Counted from the stretch's first letter, positions 33,474 through 41,766 are shown. The stretch: DNA of 44,186 bases from Geobacteraceae bacterium GWC2_55_20 (GCA_001802125.1 MGZK01000124.1:1-44186); one strand, 5' to 3'. Made by a program: numbers and translations. The notes: a model not told the origin generated them from the sequence alone.

Positions 33474-33686
33474 ATGTTAGAGAGCAAAGGGACATTTGAA
33501 GTCAGCAGGGAAAGCAGTGGTAACTGTGACTCCAGGATCTGGAGTGGCGACTGCAAGCATACGGCGTATCAGTACATCGGTGACAAATATCTGTGCGATG
33601 TCTGTGAAACGATTCCAGGTCTGGACCATGAAGTTCGCCGGGCGGCAATGCCGTACGTCAGTGGCGATTACAAGGTTCTGTCTTGA
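33474..33686 (+). CDS. Small Cys-containing protein of unknown function
   Basis: 70 aa, not recognised. MLESKGTFEVSRESSGNCDS, then IWSGDCKHTAYQYIGDKYLC and DVCETIPGLDHEV: four Cys, with the last two in CDVC, a possible metal site. GGGGG 9-13 nt before the ATG and an extended -10 TGCTATAAT upstream support expression. It is divergent from ferritin-like gene 1. Its composition is ordinary and its length is short, so confidence is moderate. Confidence 0.5.
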   Translation: MLESKGTFEVSRESSGNCDSRIWSGDCKHTAYQYIGDKYLCDVCETIPGLDHEVRRAAMPYVSGDYKVLS

Positions 33687-33786
33687 TGCAGCTTCGGACG
33701 GCAAAACCTGAGCGGTCGCCTGGATGCGGCTAAGCCGGTAATTTTTCGGAGCGATGGCACTGTGGCTACAGTAAGAGCATCTAACG

Positions 33787-34128
33787 CTAATTGAATGTCT
33801 TTATGATGTAGTCGGCGATCTCCTTTGCCTGTTTGTCGGTGATGATATTTTTATCAAAAGCAATCATTCCTTCGCCGGGCTTGCGCATTATCCTGACAAT
33901 GTCCGGGGCGGATTTTATACCGTGTTTTTCGCGGTCCCGGCGCAGGAGCGTACGGTCAGGGTTGATGATATTCCCGCCGGCGGGGTGACAAGCCGCGCAA
34001 TGCTCCGTGAATCCGGTTTCTCCGGTTTTTGGAGCGGAGGCCAGAGCCGTGCTTCCGGTGGAACAAAAAAACAATAGCCCGAACCCTCCTGCCAGAAGCA
34101 GTTTTGCAAATTCATTTCCGTATTTCAT
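33787..34128 (-). CDS. Class I c-type cytochrome
   Basis: 113 aa, periplasmic monohaem cytochrome. Signal peptide (about 1-31, cut near ALASA), haem site CAACH, distal Met probably in GEGMIAFD, and the C-terminal helix ITDKQAKEIADYIIKTF. It resembles the c6/c551-type carriers. The ATG at 34128 is 1 nt after the sorB-like stop and its GGGGGAT ribosome site overlaps that stop; a longer frame starts within sorB and is not likely. As last gene of the sulfite dehydrogenase cluster it may accept electrons from SorB. Confidence 0.9.
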   Translation of the reverse strand: MKYGNEFAKLLLAGGFGLLFFCSTGSTALASAPKTGETGFTEHCAACHPAGGNIINPDRTLLRRDREKHGIKSAPDIVRIMRKPGEGMIAFDKNIITDKQAKEIADYIIKTFN

Positions 34129-34129
34129 G

Positions 34130-34468
34130 TTATCCCCCGATGCCATAGTGAGTGGTGATATAATCTGCAATAATCTTGGCGTTTTCCCCGGAAATGGGAG
34201 CACCGTAGACTTTGATCATCTTTGTCACCACCGCCATCCATTTCGCCTTTGTAAATTTCTGTTGTGTGGTGATGTAATCGAGACTGTGGCAGATTCTGCA
34301 GTAACTGCTGGTTACATCCCGGCCCGGTCCTTCCTTTAGAGTAATATTTGGCGCGGGCAGTGTGATGCTGCGTTTGGATCCTTCCTTAACAAAGCCCTGG
34401 TCACCGGCCAAAGCCGCTGAAGTAAAAAATAAAGCTGCGCTGATGAACAGCAGGATAATAAATTTCAT
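34130..34468 (-). CDS. SorB-like monohaem cytochrome c subunit
   Basis: 112 aa. Signal peptide (MKFIILLFISAALFFTSAAL, cut near ALAGD), haem site CRICH in SSYCRICHSLDYITTQQKFT, and a Met-rich helix WMAVVTKMIKVYGAPISGEN. The pattern (short, C-terminal AKIIADYITTHYG) is that of the haem subunit of sulfite:cytochrome c oxidoreductase. The start is set by AGGAGG 7-8 nt upstream and the signal peptide. It follows the molybdenum subunit by 79 nt. Confidence 0.85.
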   Translation of the reverse strand: MKFIILLFISAALFFTSAALAGDQGFVKEGSKRSITLPAPNITLKEGPGRDVTSSYCRICHSLDYITTQQKFTKAKWMAVVTKMIKVYGAPISGENAKIIADYITTHYGIGG

Positions 34469-34547
34469 GATCTGCCTCCTGACCCTGAAACGGGATATGT
34501 TGTTTGAGCTGGTTGCTGCAAAAAAAACGCGGATAATTAATGGTTTA

Positions 34548-35738
34548 CTAAGCAACTATCAAGTTGTACTTTTCAATTTTGTTCAGCAGATAGCCGGAAG
34601 AGTTCCATAGCCCGTCCAACGGCTGAGATTCGCCAATGCTGTTGGTCGCTCTAACCATTACTTGATAATTGCCGGGCTTGGCCGGTTGCCAGGGATAGAA
34701 CCACTGGATCCACGAATATCGCCCGAGATCTTTCCCAAGACGGGCAGGGCTCCAGTTCATGCCACCGTCAATCGAAACAAGAACCTCCCTGATGCTGTAT
34801 CCACCTGAGAAAGCAACCCCCATCAATTCGATCGATTGTCCCGACTTAAGCCGACTGCCGTCTTCAGGATTGATCAGCAAGGATCGGGTAGTCATGCGAT
34901 TAATCGGAACAGTCTTTTTGGGAGCGCCGCCAGGTTCGACACATCCACAGGGATCGTCGGGAATCCGGTAGGCGGTCTTCATCCAGAAGTTTTCGGATGG
35001 TTTGTCCGTGACTTCGATATCGGACAGCGATTTTACCCAATAGGTGGCATACCATCCCGGCACCACCAGGCGGACAGGAAAACCGTTCAACATTGGCAAT
35101 TCACTGCCATTCATCTCATAGGCGACAATGATGTCGTCTTCAAGCGCCTTGTCCAGGGGCAGGCTTTTCAAGAAGCCGGGTACCGTGGGCAGCGCCGCTT
35201 TATCCAGGCCCTTGAAGACAACTTCCATCGACCCGCTCTTGATGCCCGCGCTCTTCAGTAGATCTTTGAGTCTCACCCCGCCCCAGGTGACATTCCCCAT
35301 GGCTCCATTCATCCACTGCCCCCCGAAGATAGGGGGCTCAAAGAAACTCCTGCCATTACCGGCACATTGGATAACAGCGGTGTAACCGACTTTTTCGAAC
35401 TTCTTGAGCTCGTCCATCGAAAGGGAAATTGGTTTGTCAACATTGCCGTGGATAACCAGACGCCAGCTGTCCAGATCCACTGATGTGGGTATATTCGAAA
35501 GATGCCAGCGCACAAACAGGGCCTCGTTCGGTGTTACAAGCTCCCTGAAGTACTTCAACGGGGTTTCCAGTTGAGGAGGGCTTGAGGTTAAAAGCAATAA
35601 TTCGGTTTTTTCCGGGAAGGTAACGAGCCTTCTTTCACTTGCATACAGTACTGGCGGAATAGTTCCAGTTGCTGCCAATGCGGTAGTAATTCCTACTGTT
35701 TTGATAAAATCCCTGCGACTGACGCCTTTGGATTCCAT
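34548..35738 (-). CDS. Molybdopterin sulfite dehydrogenase catalytic subunit (SorA-like)
   Basis: 396 aa. Tat signal SRRDFIKTVGITTALAATG, so exported folded with its cofactor. Sulfite-oxidase fold: molybdenum-pterin domain with the Cys ligand (Cys125) in VIQCAGNGRSFF, then GAMGNVTWGGVRLKDLLK, GFPVRLVVPGWYATYWVKSL, and the C-terminal immunoglobulin-like dimer domain (VAFSGGYSIREVLVSIDGGM). It oxidises sulfite to sulfate in the periplasm and passes electrons to the cytochrome subunit. The ATG at 35738 fits the Tat signal, with AAGGGGG upstream. A ferritin-like gene ends 77 nt upstream on the same strand, so all four may share a transcript. Other sulfite-oxidase-fold activities cannot be excluded. 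Confidence 0.9.
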   Translation of the reverse strand: MESKGVSRRDFIKTVGITTALAATGTIPPVLYASERRLVTFPEKTELLLLTSSPPQLETPLKYFRELVTPNEALFVRWHLSNIPTSVDLDSWRLVIHGNVDKPISLSMDELKKFEKVGYTAVIQCAGNGRSFFEPPIFGGQWMNGAMGNVTWGGVRLKDLLKSAGIKSGSMEVVFKGLDKAALPTVPGFLKSLPLDKALEDDIIVAYEMNGSELPMLNGFPVRLVVPGWYATYWVKSLSDIEVTDKPSENFWMKTAYRIPDDPCGCVEPGGAPKKTVPINRMTTRSLLINPEDGSRLKSGQSIELMGVAFSGGYSIREVLVSIDGGMNWSPARLGKDLGRYSWIQWFYPWQPAKPGNYQVMVRATNSIGESQPLDGLWNSSGYLLNKIEKYNLIVA

Positions 35739-35814
35739 AAGCTGCCCCCTTTCATTTTGCCATAGACATTGTTTTAGCAAATTTTTTGAGAGATAAAAGA
35801 TGGAAATGAAATAA

Positions 35815-36321
35815 TCATTGATTTTCGCTCATATCGTTTTGCGGCAGATACAGGATAGTCCGGTACTGTTTCAAGGCGCTGATGTGGTCACGATCAGCTT
35901 CGCTCAGCGCACGAAACAGGTTCTGCATATTATTGTCATTGAAATTCAGTGAAATATGGGCGTGCAGGTCCGCAAGAGCATCTTCCATCTCGATTGCCTT
36001 TGTGACTGCCGTCAGGAGTTCCGGTGTACTGTGTCGAACCTGATTTACCAAATACTGTAGTTTGCTCTGGATCGAATAGGCTTTTATCAGGTGATTCCCC
36101 GACACCTTGAATTCGGTCTCGTTCATTATACGCAAAGCCAGCATGAACTGATGGCGGTGATCTTCCTCTTCGAGTGCGGTTTTCTTCCAAAGACGGGATG
36201 CTTCAGGAGTATCCTCGTAAACCCTGCTGTAGAAATGGTACAGGTCTGCACAGAGTTCTTCAATGGAGATGCATGTTTCCAGGAAGATCTTGCTGGTCAT
36301 CAAGTCGATCATCTCGCTCAT
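35815..36321 (-). CDS. Ferritin-like protein 2
   Basis: 168 aa, all helical, cytoplasmic. Ferritin-like pattern: Glu in ISIEELCADLYHFYSRVYED, E-x-x-H in ALEEEDHRHQFML, Glu in AIEMEDALADLHAHIS, and a last motif SEADRDHISALKQY where the Glu of E-x-x-H is replaced by Asp. So a metal site is likely but altered. It lies behind a sigma54-type promoter (36368-36382) and an upstream palindrome (36458-36473). AAAGGTG precedes the ATG. It is followed by the sulfite dehydrogenase operon on the same strand. Confidence 0.85.
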   Translation of the reverse strand: MSEMIDLMTSKIFLETCISIEELCADLYHFYSRVYEDTPEASRLWKKTALEEEDHRHQFMLALRIMNETEFKVSGNHLIKAYSIQSKLQYLVNQVRHSTPELLTAVTKAIEMEDALADLHAHISLNFNDNNMQNLFRALSEADRDHISALKQYRTILYLPQNDMSENQ

Positions 36322-36367
36322 ATCGGCACCTTTGCCCGCGATGGATTAAAAACTGATTCGATATCAG

Positions 36368-36382
36368 GCAGAAATCGGGCCA
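36368..36382 (-). promoter_or_regulatory. Candidate sigma54 promoter of ferritin-like gene 2
   Basis: Minus-strand TGGCCCGATTTCTGC: the -24 GG and -12 GC have correct spacing; it differs from the TGGCACG-N4-TTGC consensus at two positions. The transcript would start about 35 nt before the ATG. Confidence 0.6.
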
Positions 36383-36457
36383 ATCCCGGAAATATAAATT
36401 AACTTATAGAATCAATAAGATAAGTTTGCCGGGAACTAAGACGGGATCACGTCTGAT

Positions 36458-36473
36458 TGCAACAAATGTTGCA
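36458..36473. promoter_or_regulatory. Upstream activator palindrome, site A
   Basis: TGCAACA-AA-TGTTGCA, perfect 7-bp arms, centred about 90 bp upstream of the sigma54 element of ferritin-like gene 2. It matches the site at 39611-39626. Confidence 0.75.
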
Positions 36474-36544
36474 CAAATCGGGTGGAAACTTAAATGAAGC
36501 GGCAATATCGGCTGTTGATAAACGAGGTAATCTTTGTTGCGTGG

Positions 36545-36560
36545 TGACACATTTGTTGCA
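36545..36560. promoter_or_regulatory. Degenerate second activator site, site B
   Basis: TGACACATTTGTTGCA is the reverse orientation of site A with two changes. A further half site TTTGTTGC lies at 36533-36540, about two helical turns away. Confidence 0.5.
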
Positions 36561-36601
36561 GGTTTGTTTCAGCCGGAAACAAGGGCGATTTCAGGCATTT
36601 G

Positions 36602-38767
36602 TTACACCTCTATCCGGAACTCGGCGCCCGTATCACTGTTCCGCACCAATAGCCTTCCCCCCATGTTCTTTTCGATGATGGTTTTTGACATGAACAGACC
36701 TACGCCCGTACCCTGTTGCGGCCCCTTGGTGGTGAAGTAGGGATCGAAAATTTTCTCAATAATATTTTCCGGAATCCCGCCGGCATTGTCGGCAATGGTT
36801 ACCACCGATCTGCCGTTTTCATTGCTTACAGAGACGGTCAGGCATGGGGACTCGATCTTGCGCTCGTTAATTGCATCCTTTGCGTTAATGAATATGTTGA
36901 GCAGCACCTGGGCATATTCATTGGGAAAACCGTAAATTGATATGTCATCCATTTCGTTATGTATGATCTTGATTCCGCTATCCTTGAAATTGGCCTCAAC
37001 GAGCGATAGTGCTTTTAGAAGTGCATCATTTACCCTGAATTCGGATTTTTCCCGTTCATTGGAGAAAAAATTCCTGAAATCATCGATGGTTCGGGACATG
37101 TGGTTAATGATCTCCATTGATTTGGACACGGATGTTTCCAGCAGTTCCTTGTTGAAGCTGGGGGAACCATAGAAAGCGCCAAGTCTCTGGGTAATCAGTC
37201 CCAGAGTGTTCAACGGCTGGCGCCACTGATGGGCGATATTCCCGATCATCTCGCCCATGGCCGCATGCCGGTTCTGCATCAGCAGCATCTGTTCCTTCTC
37301 GCGCAGGACCTCCTCTGCCCGTGCCCGTTCCAGTGTCTCCTCGATCAGGATTTTTTCCGCCTTTTCCCGGTTGGCAATTTCACCCAGCAGCGCTTCCACG
37401 GTTGTGGCCAGTTCTTCGGTTCTCTGTCTGACACGGACTTCAAGCTCGTTATGGGCCTTCTGCAATTCCTCCTCGGCCTCTTTGCGCTTGGTGATGTCCT
37501 GGGTTATTCCGAAACCGCCGATCAATGTCCCGTCATCGTCAATTTCCAGATACGCCTTTTCCCGCACCCATTTGCAACGGCCGTCAACCAGCAGCCGATG
37601 TTCGATGTCGTAGGGCTTGCCGTTCAAGGCCGCCTTCCAGTTTGTATCGACGTACTCCCTGTCATCCGGGTGTACGCAGGCAAGAAAAGTTTCGTAGGTC
37701 AGCGGTGCTCCTTTCGGAATACCGAAGATGCGATGGTTTTCATCGGACCAGACCAGCACATTTCCACGAACGTCGAGACGCCAGCTGCCGATGCTCCCCA
37801 CCTCCTGTGCGCGGTTCAGGTCCTCGCGACTCTGTATTAGCTCGGCCTCCGCCATTTTGTGCATGGTCACATCGATGCTGAACAGTGCCACCGAAGTAAT
37901 ATTGCCGGCCCGGTCACGTACCGGATAGATACTGTGATCCAAAAACATGCCGGCGCGCGTATCCTCGAAATGTACCGGTTCACCCGTCCGTACAACCTCT
38001 GCAACTCTCTGTGCGCGTGGTTCTACCAACTCTGGCGGGATCAGATCCATCCAATATCCGCCGATAATCTCCTCCGGCACTCTGCCGACCCTCCGGGCAG
38101 CGACCGCGTTGGCTGCCAGGATTTTACCGTCAAGTCCAAACATCCAGATCGACTCGCCGGCCGCGTTGATGAGTGCGCTGGCTTTCAGCTCGTTCTCGCG
38201 CAGTGCTTCCTCGGCCATCTTCAGATCGGTGATGTCCTGAATGGCAACCGCGCATCCGATGATGTTTCCATCGGCATCGCGAACCGGAGAAGCGCTGTTG
38301 ATGACAAACGCCTGGATTCCGTCGAAGCGCTGAATCCGCATCAGCTGCCCAACCGTGGTTTCGCCCTTGCGAACCGCTATTGCCGAGGCCCACTCTTCGG
38401 GAGCTACGGTGGCGCCGCTGTCCGGCCACCACGCCTTGTAGGAGCTGTATTCATCGATGGAGCGGGGTAACGGCCTCGGTCCGGCCCATATCTGCTCGTA
38501 TGCATTATTTGATAGAACACTTCCGCCATTGGCGTCGGTAATGGCAACACCCACCGGAAGCGCCTCCATGACCGCCAGGAGCAGGCGACGGTCGTTTTCC
38601 GATTTCGCCCTGGCTGCCTCCAGTTCGATTTTGTGTACATGCAATTCATCTATAAGATCACGCAGATCCTTGACGTCAAGGCTGTCTATTGCAACCCTGC
38701 CAGATTCAGGATAATGCCCGTCGCGACTGTGCAATCCTTCAGACCCACGCTTCTTGTCATTATTCAT
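36602..38767 (-). CDS. Cytoplasmic PAS-domain sensor histidine kinase
   Basis: 721 aa, no membrane helices. N-terminal coiled-coil (about 25-65), three PAS domains (about 65-190, 190-315, 315-440), a long coiled-coil (RVRQRTEELATTVEALLGEI), a histidine kinase dimerisation domain with His513 in GEMIGNIAHQWRQPLNTLG, and HATPase motifs NIFINAKDAI, DNAGGIPENI and GTGVGLFMSKTIIEKN. This IAHQWRQPL type often pairs with NtrC-type regulators. It lies 156 nt after ferritin-like gene 3 on the same strand and 1 kb from the NtrC-type regulator gene, so the two are the likely cognate pair. The signal could be a redox or small-molecule cue through the PAS domains; no haem motif was checked. Confidence 0.93.
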   Translation of the reverse strand: MNNDKKRGSEGLHSRDGHYPESGRVAIDSLDVKDLRDLIDELHVHKIELEAARAKSENDRRLLLAVMEALPVGVAITDANGGSVLSNNAYEQIWAGPRPLPRSIDEYSSYKAWWPDSGATVAPEEWASAIAVRKGETTVGQLMRIQRFDGIQAFVINSASPVRDADGNIIGCAVAIQDITDLKMAEEALRENELKASALINAAGESIWMFGLDGKILAANAVAARRVGRVPEEIIGGYWMDLIPPELVEPRAQRVAEVVRTGEPVHFEDTRAGMFLDHSIYPVRDRAGNITSVALFSIDVTMHKMAEAELIQSREDLNRAQEVGSIGSWRLDVRGNVLVWSDENHRIFGIPKGAPLTYETFLACVHPDDREYVDTNWKAALNGKPYDIEHRLLVDGRCKWVREKAYLEIDDDGTLIGGFGITQDITKRKEAEEELQKAHNELEVRVRQRTEELATTVEALLGEIANREKAEKILIEETLERARAEEVLREKEQMLLMQNRHAAMGEMIGNIAHQWRQPLNTLGLITQRLGAFYGSPSFNKELLETSVSKSMEIINHMSRTIDDFRNFFSNEREKSEFRVNDALLKALSLVEANFKDSGIKIIHNEMDDISIYGFPNEYAQVLLNIFINAKDAINERKIESPCLTVSVSNENGRSVVTIADNAGGIPENIIEKIFDPYFTTKGPQQGTGVGLFMSKTIIEKNMGGRLLVRNSDTGAEFRIEV

Positions 38768-38923
38768 GTGTTCTCCGGTTTTTAAGCTGAAAATTGCCTA
38801 CTTTCTGCTGATCAGATAATATTTTTTTGAATTTGCGCAAGGGAAATCTTCATGGAAACGGCAGGGGCAGCCGAGGTGGCGCTTCGGGGTTTATAATCAA
38901 ACTTACCGGTAATCCGGTTTTTG

Positions 38924-39424
38924 TCACGTTCTCAGGATGTCCATGCTGCAAAAATCGTAATCCGGATGTTCGGTTGAGCCGCTCAGGCGCATGTATTCTT
39001 CAGAAATCAATTCGCAGTGTTTACGCGCTTCTTTCAGGATGCTTTCAAAAATATCGCGAATTGTTGGTTCCTGTATCTCTTCCATGAATTCGGTGTAGCA
39101 GTCGATACAGGCCTGTTCTTCCTTGAGCGCAATCTGAAGTGCGTCTGATTCGGAAGTATGGCATCCGACCGAGTTGAGCATCGAGCAGTAGTATGGATAG
39201 GAATACATGTTGTTCTTGACCAGGATATCGACCAGTTTGCCATCGTTTCCCGAGTACTGTTTGCAAAACAGGTTCAGCTGATCCGCCTCTTCAACCGCCA
39301 GAAGTTCAAAAAAACGCCTGGTATGGATATCATCGACCTTGGAGGACATGCTGCGATAAAAGCTCAGACTGCGAATCTCGATGGCTATTGCCGTTAATAT
39401 TGCTTTTTCCTGAAAGAATTCCAT
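38924..39424 (-). CDS. Ferritin-like protein 3 with degenerate metal site
   Basis: 166 aa, helical, ferritin-like in layout: ILTAIAIEIRSLSFYRSMSS, RFFELLAVEEADQLNLFCKQ, ALKEEQACIDCYTEFMEEIQ and ILKEARKHCELISEEYMRLS. The first E-x-x-H has Gln in place of His (EEADQ) and the last reads EARKH, so the usual spacing is broken; a standard diiron site is doubtful. It has extra Cys residues (CKQY, CSML, CHTSE, CIDC). GGAGG precedes the ATG. A sigma54-type promoter (39524-39538) and palindrome (39611-39626) lie upstream; the sensor kinase follows. Confidence 0.8.
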   Translation of the reverse strand: MEFFQEKAILTAIAIEIRSLSFYRSMSSKVDDIHTRRFFELLAVEEADQLNLFCKQYSGNDGKLVDILVKNNMYSYPYYCSMLNSVGCHTSESDALQIALKEEQACIDCYTEFMEEIQEPTIRDIFESILKEARKHCELISEEYMRLSGSTEHPDYDFCSMDILRT

Positions 39425-39523
39425 TACAGTTTCCTCCGAATGGTAATGTATCCCGCGTTGTTCAATCGTGGACGCATGTCAGAATGAAATCTGTACAAGG
39501 TTGAAGCTATTGGTTCTGCAGTA

Positions 39524-39538
39524 GCAGAATATGTGCCA
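39524..39538 (-). promoter_or_regulatory. Candidate sigma54 promoter of ferritin-like gene 3
   Basis: Minus-strand TGGCACATATTCTGC: full -24 TGGCAC and -12 C-TGC with correct spacing; a single consensus mismatch in the -12 box. The 5' leader would be about 90 nt. Confidence 0.7.
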
Positions 39539-39610
39539 GCTTTGCGGTAGGAATAAGGCCGCTAAGATGCAGCTTTATGTAGTTTCCACCAGATGATCGT
39601 CCGGGCAAAT

Positions 39611-39626
39611 AGCAACAAATGTTGCA
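39611..39626. promoter_or_regulatory. Upstream activator palindrome, site C
   Basis: AGCAACAAATGTTGCA, identical to site A except for its first base, centred about 88 bp upstream of the sigma54 element of ferritin-like gene 3. It is in the divergent region shared with the regulator gene. Confidence 0.75.
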
Positions 39627-39678
39627 GTAAGTGCGATGTTTGGTCCTGGAAAGCTAATAATTAAAATCAATTGCACAC

Positions 39679-39713
39679 TGCAACGCGGATTGTTTAGTGC
39701 AACAAAAATTGCA
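39679..39713. promoter_or_regulatory. Degenerate activator sites before the regulator gene, sites D and E
   Basis: TGCAACAAAAATTGCA at 39698-39713 (two changes in the right arm) and a half site TGCAAC at 39679-39684. They lie about 115-150 nt before the regulator ATG and may give autoregulation or add to site C. Confidence 0.5.
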
Positions 39714-39828
39714 GATTTAATTCGAAGCTCCTATCTGCTTGATAATTGATAAAAATCTACTAGACTCAATTATGCTGCCTCAACTTCCGTGTGGCAGTCG
39801 ACCAATTCATTCAATAACGGAGCAACCG

Positions 39829-41265
39829 ATGAAGCGACAGGACTTCAGCACCTATCCAGTAATGATTGTGGACGACGAGACCGACGCCCTGGCATTGCTG
39901 GAGTCATTTCTCTATCATGAGGGGTTTCAAAAGGTTCTCGCATTCGATGACAGCCTGACTGCACTGGAAAACTTCAAAAAAGAGGAGGTTGCCCTGGTAG
40001 TGATCGACCTGAGGATGCCCAAGCTCCACGGCAGGGATCTTCTGGAAGAATTTTCAAAGCTGAAACCGTATGTGCCGGTAATTGTAGTGACGGCCGAGAG
40101 CCATATTGATACCGCGATTGATTGCATGAAAACCGGAGCAGTTGACTATCTTACGAAACCGATTTCGATCAATCGATTTATTGCCAGCGTCAGGAGAGCT
40201 CTGGAACTGCGGATTCTGAATGAAGATATCATGTCATTGGACAAAACCGCAGCATCGGACAGCCAGTTGACGGTTCCGAATATTCCGTCGTTCATAACAC
40301 AGGACCAGGAGATGATTTCCATATTGCGTTATGCGGAGGTGGTGGCAAAATCCAGGCAACCGGTACTCATAAGTGGTGAGACCGGTGTCGGCAAGGAGCT
40401 GGTTGCAAGGGCTGTTCATACGCTGAGCGGGCAAAAGGGCGGTTTCGTCAGTATCAACATTGCCGGTCTGGATGACCAGATGTTTTCCGATACGCTGTTC
40501 GGACACCGGCGCGGCGCATTTACCGGCGCACTGGGTGACCGGGAAGGACTGATCATGAAGGCGGCCAATGGAACAATCTTTCTGGACGAAATCGGGGATA
40601 TGAACATGTCGTCGCAAATCAAGCTGTTGCGCCTGCTTCAGGAGAACGAGTACTACCCGCTGGGCTCCGATACTCCGATGCGCAGCAATGCGCGCCTGGT
40701 GGTGGCCACCAACCGGAACCTGCGGCAATGCATGAATGATGGAAAGTTCAGAAAAGATCTGTACTATCGTCTCTGCACCCATCAGGTAACCATTCCTCCT
40801 CTGCGTAAACGCACTGGAGATATTCCGCTCCTCTTTGAGCATTATCTCAGGATAGCCGAAAAAGCGATGGGTAAGGGCAGGTTGTCTTACCGCAAGGAAC
40901 TGACCGACTTTCTTGTTACCTATGATTTTCCGGGAAATGTCCGTGAGCTACAGTCCATTGTGCATGATTTTGTCAGCAGAACCGAGACTTCATGGCTTGC
41001 CACTCCGCTCCTGAAGAAGATTATGGCTCGTGAGCAGTTACCGTCCGGGGAATCAAATACAACGTCGAACGATGAGCTCGAACCGGATGTCAACGGCATT
41101 TGTTTCCCGTCATTTCCGACGCTCAAGTATGCCGAATCGGTACTGATAGACAAGGCGCTCGAACTGGCAAAAAACAACCAGGGCACCGCCGCCGGATTGC
41201 TCGGCATTACACGTCAGGCGCTCAACAATCGCTTGAGGAGGAACAAAGCGAACGGGTCCGACTGA
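39829..41265 (+). CDS. NtrC-family sigma54-dependent response regulator
   Basis: 478 aa. Receiver domain (about 8-120) with Asp60 in LVVIDLRMPKLHG; AAA+ central domain (about 155-380) with Walker A GETGVGKE (183-190), the sigma54 contact loop GAFTGA (229-234) intact, Walker B TIFLDEIGD, and arginine-finger region FRKDLYYRL; C-terminal Fis-type helix-turn-helix (KNNQGTAAGLLGITRQALNN). It should activate RpoN promoters when phosphorylated. The ATG at 39829 is chosen for GGAG about 10 nt upstream and the receiver start; an in-frame start 90 nt upstream is less likely. Its nearest kinase is 36602-38767. The palindromes nearby are its likely binding sites. Confidence 0.95.
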   Translation: MKRQDFSTYPVMIVDDETDALALLESFLYHEGFQKVLAFDDSLTALENFKKEEVALVVIDLRMPKLHGRDLLEEFSKLKPYVPVIVVTAESHIDTAIDCMKTGAVDYLTKPISINRFIASVRRALELRILNEDIMSLDKTAASDSQLTVPNIPSFITQDQEMISILRYAEVVAKSRQPVLISGETGVGKELVARAVHTLSGQKGGFVSINIAGLDDQMFSDTLFGHRRGAFTGALGDREGLIMKAANGTIFLDEIGDMNMSSQIKLLRLLQENEYYPLGSDTPMRSNARLVVATNRNLRQCMNDGKFRKDLYYRLCTHQVTIPPLRKRTGDIPLLFEHYLRIAEKAMGKGRLSYRKELTDFLVTYDFPGNVRELQSIVHDFVSRTETSWLATPLLKKIMAREQLPSGESNTTSNDELEPDVNGICFPSFPTLKYAESVLIDKALELAKNNQGTAAGLLGITRQALNNRLRRNKANGSD

Positions 41266-41565
41266 GATGACTGAAGGCGAATTGAGGTTTCACGCGGAGC
41301 TGGTTAATACAAGTCACATATCGATGTGAGTGAATTGCACGCGGCTTAGTCCTGTCGAAAGTGAATCGTATTAAATCCAGGTAAAGTAAAATGATACAGT
41401 TTGATACACAACGGACATGCATGTTTCGTGAGGCACTCTACGTATTCATTTATGATTTTATCAGAAAATATACTTAACTACGATTAAACAGATACTTGAG
41501 GTCGCCTGCTTTCGTTTTTTGAAATGTTTCAATCAGAGCATCTCAAATGCACTCCTATAGAATGG
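41266..41565. other. Gene-free stretch
   Basis: No credible gene; AT-rich. It includes the imperfect palindrome CACATATCGATGTG near 41312-41325. Confidence 0.4.
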
Positions 41566-41590
41566 TGTTTGTCGAAATACTTGACAAACA
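41566..41590. promoter_or_regulatory. Operator-like inverted repeat upstream of the second PEP-CTERM gene
   Basis: Arms TGTTTGTC (41566-41573) and GACAAACA (41583-41590), perfect, 9-nt spacer. It is centred about 130 bp upstream of the sigma54-type element at 41701, a common enhancer distance. Confidence 0.5.
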
Positions 41591-41700
41591 TTAATTATAT
41601 TCAGTCCCAAAAACGATATTTCGTGTCGTACAATTTTACATTATCCTCAGTCACATATTACCCGCACCAAAAAAGACTTTAACATCAGCTTGTTACACTA

Positions 41701-41716
41701 TGGTAAACTTCTTGCA
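41701..41716 (+). promoter_or_regulatory. Candidate sigma54 promoter of the second PEP-CTERM gene
   Basis: TGGTAAACTTCTTGCA: -24 GG and -12 TTGCA with correct spacing; two mismatches in the -24 box. The gene starts about 40 nt after the expected start site. Confidence 0.6.
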
Positions 41717-41766
41717 TTACAATTAACCATCACTTTTTGTTTATCTAATCTAAAAGGAGAAAACTC

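Noticed and set aside
33684..33792. Open frame after the TGA of the small gene 33474-33686, as a possible second selenocysteine gene
   Set aside because: The 35 codons after the TGA show no conserved motif and no convincing hairpin follows; chance is the better explanation.
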